A stretch of DNA of 12,021 nucleotides from CAZIGK01 sp964538615. Lineage in GTDB: Bacteria > Pseudomonadota > Alphaproteobacteria > Rickettsiales > RI-342. The DNA lies in contig CAZIGK010000043.1 of assembly GCA_964538615.1 (NCBI GenBank), forward strand, positions 1 to 12,021, in the 5' to 3' direction. The translations under genes and the position numbers were made by a program. Below the pieces are notes generated by a model. It searched no databases. It was not told the DNA's origin and was given only the letters and a program-made list of their open reading frames with translations. Positions 6,440 to 12,021 of this stretch are shown in pieces. How positions within the stretch are numbered: the stretch's first letter is position 1; every line of letters begins with the position of its first letter.

Positions 6440-6664
6440 GGCGATGACAGCACGGCAACCATCGTCCCCAATTGGGGACAACGCGCAAATGGGCGCAGGA
6501 TTCGCCTTGAAGCGAGGCTAAGGTTGCATCATCCCTGAGCCTTGAAGGGGGGCATATGCTATGTGCCTGCGCTTCCGGCTTGCATGTACGCGTACGTACA
6601 CTGGAGTTTCCGCTCCTCAGACAGGGCCATTTGGGATGCGTTTTGCATCACGCGATTACACGAT
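6440..6664. other. Convergent gap with four hairpins
   Basis: The 225 bases between the ends of proC and pstB hold no convincing gene. They contain a perfect palindrome GTCCCCAATTGGGGAC (6464-6479, the best candidate for ending proC transcription, though no T-run follows), GGCATAT/ATGTGCC with one wobble pair (6551-6567), TGTACG/CGTACA with loop CGTA (6585-6600) and GATGC/GCATC (6635-6649). A nine-base direct repeat GCCTTGAAG occurs at 6504 and 6539. A short open frame at 6542-6784 runs into the end of pstB in antisense and is not supported. Confidence 0.5.
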
Positions 6665-7510
6665 TTAGCCGTAACGACCGGTGATGTAATCTTGCGTTTG
6701 TTTCAGCTTTGGCTGGTGGAAAATTTGCTGGGTGGTGCCGAACTCGACCACGTGCCCAAGATGGAAGAACGCCGTTTTTTGTGAAACCCGCGCCGCCTGT
6801 TGCATGGAATGGGTGACAATGACAATGGTATAATGCTGTTGCAGTTCGCGCATCAGTTCTTCAATTTTAGCCGTGGCGATGGGATCCAGAGCAGAGCAGG
6901 GTTCATCCATCAGAATAATTTGCGGGGCGATGGCAATGGTGCGGGCAATACACAGGCGTTGCTGTTGCCCACCGGATAAACCCGTGGCCGGTTTACTTAA
7001 AACATCTTTAACTTCGCTCCAGAGGCCGACTTTTTTCAGGCAATCTTCTACCAGTTCATCCATATCCGGCCCATTGCGGTATAAGCCATGGATGCGGGCG
7101 CCGTAGGCCACATTATCGTAAATGGATTTGGGAAAGGGGTTGGGTTTTTGAAACACCATGCCCACCTTCGTGCGCAACTGCACGACATCAGTTTCCGGGG
7201 TGTAGATATTTTGCCCATCTACCTGCAACACACCTTCGACCCGGCAGGCGCCAATGGTATCGTTCATGCGATTGATACAACGCAAAAAGGTGGATTTGCC
7301 GCAACCGGATGGCCCAATGAGTGCGGTGACTTCACCGCGTGGCAGGGCAAGGTTGATACCATGCAACGCTTGTTTGGAGCCATAGAAGACCCTTAGATTT
7401 TCTGCTGTGATGGCTGCCTCTGCTTTCGGGATGTTGAGAGCCGGAGCGTTTTTTTTCTGTTTTTTTGGCTTACTGCTGGCAGAAGCGTTGGATGCTGTGG
7501 CTTTTGGCAT
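6665..7510 (-). CDS. pstB: Phosphate ABC transporter, ATP-binding protein
   Basis: A 281-residue ABC ATPase that powers phosphate import through PstC-PstA at the cytoplasmic face of the inner membrane. Visible motifs are Walker A GPSGCGKST (66-74), the Q-loop VFQKPNPFP (119-127), the ABC signature LSGGQQQR (178-185), Walker B IILMDEP (198-204) and the switch histidine in VTHS (His234). The PstB-specific stretch FQKPNPFPKSIYDNVAYG settles phosphate over other substrates. The N-terminus has about 30 extra residues rich in Lys, Ala and Ser before the ABC core. I chose ATG at 7510 with AGAGG about seven bases upstream; an ATG at 7537 lies inside pstA. It follows the pstA stop by ten bases. No phoU follows, which is unusual. 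Confidence 0.96.
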   Translation of the reverse strand: MPKATASNASASSKPKKQKKNAPALNIPKAEAAITAENLRVFYGSKQALHGINLALPRGEVTALIGPSGCGKSTFLRCINRMNDTIGACRVEGVLQVDGQNIYTPETDVVQLRTKVGMVFQKPNPFPKSIYDNVAYGARIHGLYRNGPDMDELVEDCLKKVGLWSEVKDVLSKPATGLSGGQQQRLCIARTIAIAPQIILMDEPCSALDPIATAKIEELMRELQQHYTIVIVTHSMQQAARVSQKTAFFHLGHVVEFGTTQQIFHQPKLKQTQDYITGRYG

Positions 7511-7520
7511 GATGAACCTC

Positions 7521-8819
7521 TTACCATTTATGCTCAAAACGTTGGCGAATAATGACCGCCAGCGTATTCATACAGGCCAGCACTGCCAGCAGCACCAAAA
7601 TGGCCAGCGATGTGCGTTCCCGGTAGGCTTGCTCCGGGCTGTCTGCCCAGTTGTAGATTTGTACCGGTAGCGCGACAGCGGGATCGGTCGGACTGGAGGG
7701 GACATCTGCCACGAACGCAACCATGCCAATCATGAGCAGGGGTGCGGTTTCTCCAATGGCGCGTGCCAGCCCCAGAATGGTGCCGGTCATGATGCCGGGC
7801 ATGGCCAGTGGCAGGGTATGGTGCAAAATGACCTGTAGGGGCGATGCTCCCAGCCCGCGTGCTGCATCCCGAATGGAGGAAGGGACTGCGCGGAGCGCCG
7901 CACGCGTAGCGATGATAATGGTTGGCAGGGTCATGAGTGCCAGTGTCAGACCGCCCACCAGTGCGGAGGAACGCGGCATGCCGAAAAATTGCAGATACAC
8001 CACCAGCCCCAGCAGGCCGAAAATGATGGAAGGCACCGCCGCGAGGTTGTTGATATTCACTTCAATGATATCGGTCAGGCGGTTTTGGGGTGCGAACTCT
8101 TCCAGATAGATAGCGGCCATGACTCCCACAGGAAAGGCAAACAGCACACAGACCGCCATGAGAATGAGCGAGCCGACCAGCCCGCCGAGCATGCCGGCTT
8201 GTTCCGGCTCCCGCGAGTCGGCATGGCGGAAGAAGCCCGTGTTGAAATGCAGGCTTAAGGTTTCCTGCTGTTGCAGATGTTGCAGCCATTGCTGCTGTTG
8301 CGGGGTGAGTTTCTGATAGGCATCCGGCAGGGAGGTATCTACCCCGTATTTCATGAACATATCCACGTCATCGGTGGCGAGAAACTCGCCTTCCACCACC
8401 TGTCCGATCAGGCTGGTATCTGCTTGTATCTGCTGCCGTAACTGACGGGCAGCGCCCAGACTAAGGAGCTGACTGAGCTGGCGTTGTGCCGAGACATCCG
8501 GCGCGGGGGGGAGATGATGTTGCAGAGCCTCTCGCAGCAAGGTACGATAGGGGGCGGCGTGGATGGATTCCGCCGTGATCTGGCCGTTCGCATCGTAAAA
8601 ACGATCGGCAGGTAGCGGTACCTGCAAATGAAAATAACTCTGGCGTAGGCCGGAAGCACCTTCTTTCACCAGACTGAACAGCAAGGCGCAGAGGCACAGC
8701 ACCGCAAAACCGACAGCGATTGCACCGCTCAGGCGAAACAATGTTTCCCGCCGATAGCGTTGTTTTAGCAACTGCGCGGCCATATGGCGTCGTTTGTCTG
8801 AGAGGGTGAGATGGCTCAT
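7521..8819 (-). CDS. pstA: Phosphate ABC transporter permease PstA (long form)
   Basis: One of the two membrane subunits of the high-affinity phosphate importer. At 432 residues it is much longer than the roughly 290 of E. coli PstA. The extra length is an N-terminal region with one membrane segment (about 29-51) and a mostly hydrophilic domain (about 55-208), the DUF3333-type extension found in alphaproteobacterial PstA; its role is unknown. The permease core follows with about five hydrophobic segments (212-426), the EAA loop AARGLGASPLQVILHHTLPLAMPGI (319-343) that docks on PstB, and the PstA-typical ARAIGETAPLL (352-362). A glutamine-rich stretch lies at 173-185. It begins six bases after the pstC stop, with no strong ribosome-binding site, so coupling to pstC is likely. 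Confidence 0.94.
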   Translation of the reverse strand: MSHLTLSDKRRHMAAQLLKQRYRRETLFRLSGAIAVGFAVLCLCALLFSLVKEGASGLRQSYFHLQVPLPADRFYDANGQITAESIHAAPYRTLLREALQHHLPPAPDVSAQRQLSQLLSLGAARQLRQQIQADTSLIGQVVEGEFLATDDVDMFMKYGVDTSLPDAYQKLTPQQQQWLQHLQQQETLSLHFNTGFFRHADSREPEQAGMLGGLVGSLILMAVCVLFAFPVGVMAAIYLEEFAPQNRLTDIIEVNINNLAAVPSIIFGLLGLVVYLQFFGMPRSSALVGGLTLALMTLPTIIIATRAALRAVPSSIRDAARGLGASPLQVILHHTLPLAMPGIMTGTILGLARAIGETAPLLMIGMVAFVADVPSSPTDPAVALPVQIYNWADSPEQAYRERTSLAILVLLAVLACMNTLAVIIRQRFEHKW

Positions 8820-8825
8820 GGCAGG

Positions 8826-10205
8826 TTACTCATATTGTTCGCGGAAGCGCCGGACAATCCAAAGCGCCAGCACGTTCAGTGCCAGAGTCGCAAAAAACAG
8901 GGTTAGTCCCAAAGCGAAGGCTGCCAGTGTTTTTGCGCTGTCAAACTCCTGATCACCGACCAGCAGGGATTTAATTTGCGCGGTGACGGTGGTAACGGAT
9001 TGCAGAGGATCCAGCGTCATATTGGCGGCAAGTCCGGCGGCCATGACGACAATCATCGTTTCCCCAACCGCACGGGAAATAGCCAGCAGTATGGCACCCA
9101 TAATGCCCGGCAAAGCAGCAGGAAGCACTACTTTGACAATGGTTTCTGAACGGGTGGCTCCCAGACCAAAGGAGGCATCCCTCAGCGATTGCGGTACGGC
9201 GTGCATCACATCATCCGACAAGGAGGTGATGAAGGGAAGAATCATCACGCCCATCACCAGTCCGGCGGCCAGTGCGCTTTCCGGCGAGACGCTCAGGCCA
9301 ATCGCCATACCGACCGATTTTAAGGCAGGTGCCAGCGTCACAGCGGCAAAATAACCATAGACCACGGTAGGTACTCCGGCGAGCATCTCCAGCACTGGTT
9401 TCACGTAGTGGCGCAGGCGACGGCTGGCATATTCCGACAGGAAGATGGCGGTCATCAGGCCGGTGGGTACCGCCACGCACATGGCGACCAGCATAATCAA
9501 CAACGTGCCGGTGAACAGAGGTACAGCACCAAACGTACCGGAAGCACCCGCCTGATCCGCCCGCAGAGCAGTTTGTGGACTCCACTCTGTGCCGAAGAAA
9601 AATTCCAGCCAGGATATTTTGCCAAAAAATCGCCAGGCTTCCACAATGACAGAGAGGAAAATGCTGATCGTGACCGCCACCGCGACCATGGAACAAAGCA
9701 TTAATGCAAAGCGCGCCATGCGCTCATTGCGTTCTCTGGCCGGGAAGCGTACATGCACCCGCCGTAGAGCCAGCAGTCCAGCCGCGATGCCGCTGCTGAG
9801 AATAAGGAGCAGTAATACCCAGTGCGCCGTGGTGTCGTGGAAAGCGAAATTGGCGGCAGACTGGTACAATATGGGTGAGTGTTGACCTTGCAACCCATGA
9901 CCGGTGGCCAGCATTTGTACTTGTTGTTGCCAAAGGGTTGCGGGCAGGTCTTGCCCGGCGCTGATAGCCAGTTGGTTCAGGCGGGTTTGCAGCCAATAGT
10001 GGACAGCCCAGCCACCCGCAGCCCAGCATAACAGCATAGGCAACAGGCTGCACAACCCTACATATAAGCCAAAATGCATGGATTGGGATCCGCCACGAAT
10101 GGGATTTTGTTGGCGTAGGCTATGGCCATAACGTTTGCCCAACCACCCAAACAGGGCGGCCGTAAGGAAGAGAAACAGGCCATCATGTAACAGATGGGGA
10201 GCCAT
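8826..10205 (-). CDS. pstC: Phosphate ABC transporter permease PstC (long form)
   Basis: The partner membrane subunit, 459 residues against about 320 in E. coli. The N-terminal part adds hydrophobic segments at about 8-22, 46-68 and 127-147, and a loop of about 60 residues (68-126) that probably faces the periplasm, the alphaproteobacterial long form. The permease core starts near 166 and holds SGTFGAVPLFTGTLLI (222-237), PTGLMTAIFLSEYA (247-260), EMLAGVPTVVYGYFA (273-287), the EAA loop ASFGLGATRSETIVKVVLPAALPGI (344-368) and AISRAVGETMIVVMAAG (375-391). The ATG at 10205 has no clear ribosome-binding site, so the true start could differ slightly. It is the first gene of the pst group. No phosphate-binding protein gene pstS precedes it; the upstream neighbour is the divergent dsbB. 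I find no Pho box. Confidence 0.93.
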   Translation of the reverse strand: MAPHLLHDGLFLFLTAALFGWLGKRYGHSLRQQNPIRGGSQSMHFGLYVGLCSLLPMLLCWAAGGWAVHYWLQTRLNQLAISAGQDLPATLWQQQVQMLATGHGLQGQHSPILYQSAANFAFHDTTAHWVLLLLILSSGIAAGLLALRRVHVRFPARERNERMARFALMLCSMVAVAVTISIFLSVIVEAWRFFGKISWLEFFFGTEWSPQTALRADQAGASGTFGAVPLFTGTLLIMLVAMCVAVPTGLMTAIFLSEYASRRLRHYVKPVLEMLAGVPTVVYGYFAAVTLAPALKSVGMAIGLSVSPESALAAGLVMGVMILPFITSLSDDVMHAVPQSLRDASFGLGATRSETIVKVVLPAALPGIMGAILLAISRAVGETMIVVMAAGLAANMTLDPLQSVTTVTAQIKSLLVGDQEFDSAKTLAAFALGLTLFFATLALNVLALWIVRRFREQYE

Positions 10206-10307
10206 GAAAATCCATCGCGGTTTGTCTCTATTGCACAGAGCGCCAACGGTCTGGTTGGAACCAGTCGTATACCCTGTTCAATATATGCTGGCATGAATAA
10301 CCGTATT

Positions 10308-10323
10308 TTGCGCTGCAGCGCAA
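10308..10323. promoter_or_regulatory. Perfect 16-bp palindrome between pstC and dsbB
   Basis: TTGCGCTGCAGCGCAA is a perfect palindrome 103 bases upstream of pstC and about 196 upstream of dsbB. No T-run follows on either strand, so a protein-binding operator is more likely than a terminator. Its sequence does not match the Pho box consensus. A second, looser dyad CTGGTT-GG-AACCAG lies at 10251-10264, nearer to pstC. Confidence 0.4.
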
Positions 10324-10359
10324 CCAAAAACACCCAAAAGGTCGCTGGACATAATAGGC

Positions 10360-10389
10360 TTGTGGCATCTAGGGGGAGTGGGCTACAAT
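10360..10389 (+). promoter_or_regulatory. Candidate dsbB-coq7 promoter
   Basis: TTGTGG is followed after 18 bases by TACAAT, five of six to the -10 consensus. It reads toward dsbB and ends 114 bases before the chosen start. The palindrome at 10308-10323 lies about 37 bases upstream of the -35 box, a place where an activator could bind. Confidence 0.35.
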
Positions 10390-10503
10390 AGGTAGTGGTG
10401 TGATGCGCTGGCTGTATCGCAGAAGACCTTATCTGGCCTGACATGAGTATGATGCATGGTTTCTGAGTGTCGTTTTGTCTCTGGTTTACGCTGTTGGCGG
10501 CAT

Positions 10504-10989
10504 ATGTCTGACCGTCTGGTCAGCGGCTTATTATTACTGGTGAGTGCAGGGCTATTGGTTGCCGTGTATGTCATGCAATATGGATTTGGTATGCGCCCTT
10601 GCGATATGTGCCTGTTGCAACGTTATCCGGTGTATGGTGCGTTGGGGCTTGGGTTAATTGGTGTGCTGTTTGCGGGTCGGCGTTGGGCAGCTAAGCCCCT
10701 GCATGGGCTTGCGGCGTTGGCGTATCTTGTAGCGGGTGGGCTGGCGATTCACCATGTCGGAATTGAGCAGGGGTGGTGGGAGAGCATGACCGGCTGTGCC
10801 AGCCAGTTTGGGCAAGCGCAGTCCTTGCAGGAGATGTATGAGATGATGATGGCGGCGCCTGCGGTGCGTTGCGATGATGTGCAGTTTCGTTTATTAGGGT
10901 TGAGTCTGGCCGCATGGAATATTCCGACCTCTTTCGGGTTGGCCATGTTGCTCTTGCTCTCGCTGACACGTGTGCCGGAGGCGAAATAG
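10504..10989 (+). CDS. dsbB: Disulfide bond formation protein B family (quinone-linked thiol oxidase)
   Basis: An inner-membrane protein of 161 residues that reoxidises periplasmic DsbA and passes electrons to ubiquinone. Four hydrophobic segments are visible (about 7-24, 42-57, 66-83, 137-154). The first cysteine pair is in RPCDMCLLQR (Cys33, Cys36), with Arg40 at the place of the quinone-linked Arg48 of E. coli. The second pair is Cys98 (TGCAS) and Cys123 (VRCDD), the spacing expected of DsbB. I chose ATG at 10504 because it begins just before the first membrane helix; an in-frame ATG at 10456 would add 16 residues that do not resemble DsbB. The tail of the gene carries the ribosome-binding site of coq7, whose ATG abuts the stop codon. 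Confidence 0.9.
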   Translation: MSDRLVSGLLLLVSAGLLVAVYVMQYGFGMRPCDMCLLQRYPVYGALGLGLIGVLFAGRRWAAKPLHGLAALAYLVAGGLAIHHVGIEQGWWESMTGCASQFGQAQSLQEMYEMMMAAPAVRCDDVQFRLLGLSLAAWNIPTSFGLAMLLLLSLTRVPEAK

Positions 10990-11619
10990 ATGAAAGCATC
11001 CTACCACAGCCGATCTATGTCCCCAAAAGGGCATGATGCGTCACGCAGGTGGGGTTTGCGCCTGCCGCAGCCTTTGCCATCCCGCCGGTCAGAGGAGCAG
11101 GAAATGGCTCAGGCAGTGCGTGTTGATCAGGCGGGGGAATATGGCGCCGTACGTATCTATCAGGGACAGTTGGCAGCGTTGCGTCGCCGTCAGGATGCGG
11201 CATCACGACAGGCCTTGCCTGTGGTTACCGAGATGCTGGAGCAGGAACGTCCGCATCTGGCCTATTTTGAACAGCAAATGCGGGAGCGGCAGGTGCGTCC
11301 AACGCTGTTGCAACCATTTTGGCATGTACTGGGTTATGGTCTGGGGGCTGTAACCGCCGCGATGGGAGTGAAAGCCGCCATGGCCTGTACCGTGGCGGTC
11401 GAATCTGTCATTGCGGATCATTATGCCGAGCAATTATGCGCCCTGCCGGAAACAGAGGACGCATTGAAGCAGAGGATTACACAATTCCGGGATGATGAGA
11501 TAGAGCATCATGATACCGGTTTGGCGCAGCAGGCGGAGCATGCCACGGCATATCCGTTATTGTATCATGGTATCCGAGGCGTGACGAAGCTGGCAATTGC
11601 CGTATCCCGGCGTTTATGA
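10990..11619 (+). CDS. coq7: COQ7-family demethoxyubiquinone hydroxylase
   Basis: A 209-residue di-iron monooxygenase that hydroxylates demethoxyubiquinol, the penultimate step of ubiquinone synthesis, at the membrane surface. The iron ligands are visible: Glu50 in DQAGEYGAVRIYQGQ (46-60), Glu86 and His89 in EQERPHL, Glu138 in AVESVIADHY, and Glu170 and His173 in FRDDEIEHHDTGL (167-179). The hydrophobic stretch around 108-137 matches the membrane-associated helix of the family. Between the first two ligands there are about six more residues than in human COQ7. The basic N-terminal stretch of about 35 residues is not conserved in the family. The ATG directly follows the dsbB TAG, with GGAGG eight bases before it (10977-10981), so the two genes form one transcript. 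Confidence 0.95.
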   Translation: MKASYHSRSMSPKGHDASRRWGLRLPQPLPSRRSEEQEMAQAVRVDQAGEYGAVRIYQGQLAALRRRQDAASRQALPVVTEMLEQERPHLAYFEQQMRERQVRPTLLQPFWHVLGYGLGAVTAAMGVKAAMACTVAVESVIADHYAEQLCALPETEDALKQRITQFRDDEIEHHDTGLAQQAEHATAYPLLYHGIRGVTKLAIAVSRRL

Positions 11620-11955
11620 GGGGTAAGATGCGCGGTTGAAGGGTTTGGTGGCGCACTTTTCTCTATCTCCTGATGAGCTTATAGCATGTTTGTGCCTTGT
11701 CTGAATAAGGACGATTTTCTTTGCGTGCTCTATCATGTGGATGTTGTTCATTTGGTGGCGGGAAGTACATGCGATGAAGTATGAGCCGTAGGAACATCCA
11801 TGGCCACATGAGAATCACCTTGTGCACGGTTGTTGAAATAGCCCGCAACGTGCAAATCCATTTTTCGGCTTAAATAGCCACATTTATACAATGCTTTAAT
11901 ATGTTTGCGCAAATAGTGTCGAATAAACTGGTGGGGTGGTTGGGTAAAAAACATA
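11620..11955. other. Region without a convincing gene
   Basis: Downstream of coq7 a weak stem TGCGC/GCGCA (11629-11633 with 11651-11655) followed by TTTT may end transcription. On the minus strand an open frame at 11748-11954 would give 68 residues (starting MFFTQPPHQF) and another at 11663-11848 would give 61. Neither has a ribosome-binding site or a recognisable family, and they overlap in different frames. They could be remnants of one frameshifted gene or plain noise. A long imperfect inverted repeat lies at 11734-11810. Confidence 0.4.
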
Positions 11956-11975
11956 CGAACAGGTGATTTTTTTTA

Positions 11976-12004
11976 TTGACCTGTTTGTTTTGATATCGTA
12001 GAAC
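11976..12004 (+). promoter_or_regulatory. Candidate promoter reading out of the window
   Basis: TTGACC (five of six) is followed after 17 bases by TAGAAC (four of six). An inverted repeat AACAGGT (11958-11964) and ACCTGTT (11979-11985) overlaps the -35 box, with half-site centres 21 bases apart, about two helical turns. This arrangement suits a repressed promoter for a gene beyond the right edge. The same dyad could instead be the stem of a terminator, with a 14-base loop and a TTTGTTTT tail. Confidence 0.4.
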
Positions 12005-12021
12005 GTGCCTCCCTTCGGCGG

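Noticed and set aside
6072..6488. Minus-strand open frames opposite proC
   Set aside because: They are antisense to the conserved proC dimerisation domain and have proline- and serine-rich shadow composition.
10206..10455. Pho box upstream of pstC
   Set aside because: I looked for tandem CTGTCAT-like repeats on both strands and found none with correct spacing.
1..12021. Insertion sequence, phage or defence system
   Set aside because: No transposase, integrase, phage structural or defence-family protein is recognisable; the genes are housekeeping genes in a familiar alphaproteobacterial order.

Overview
The window looks like chromosomal DNA of an alphaproteobacterium. This rests on gene content and order: lgt-midA-pgeF on one strand, diverging from ubiK-ybjN-proC; long-form PstC and PstA with large N-terminal extensions; and a COQ7-type di-iron hydroxylase instead of the gammaproteobacterial flavin enzyme. 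I cannot name the genus from the sequence. The genes are ordinary housekeeping genes. The less ordinary material lies in the gaps: a 162-bp composite hairpin repeat at the left edge, a small overlooked reading frame before proC, several dyads, and an incomplete pst locus.

Layout. 1-630: no convincing gene; three short hairpins in the first 150 bases, then a tandem repeat of about 2.2 units (203-556), then a strong hairpin downstream of ilvE. 631-4343, minus strand, transcribed right to left: lgt, midA, pgeF and ilvE. The first three are tightly spaced. ilvE follows a gap of about 100 bases that holds a possible promoter of its own. 4344-4518: divergent promoter region. 4519-6439, plus strand: ubiK-like gene, ybjN-like gene, a possible 35-46 residue ORF, and proC. 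6440-6664: convergent gap with four hairpins. 6665-10205, minus strand: pstC, pstA and pstB in transcription order, with neither pstS nor phoU adjacent. 10206-10503: divergent region with a perfect 16-bp palindrome. 10504-11619, plus strand: dsbB and coq7. 11620-12021: no convincing gene; the edge carries a candidate promoter that overlaps an inverted repeat and points out of the window.

How the genes fit together. Lgt (lipoprotein diacylglyceryl transfer) and PgeF (peptidoglycan editing) serve the envelope. The UbiK-like protein and Coq7 serve ubiquinone synthesis. DsbB passes thiol electrons to quinone. MidA is the bacterial relative of the mitochondrial complex I assembly factor NDUFAF7. 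IlvE and ProC are amino-acid enzymes. PstCAB form the membrane part of a high-affinity phosphate importer. A respiratory quinone and envelope theme runs through the window, but that is an inference from family functions.
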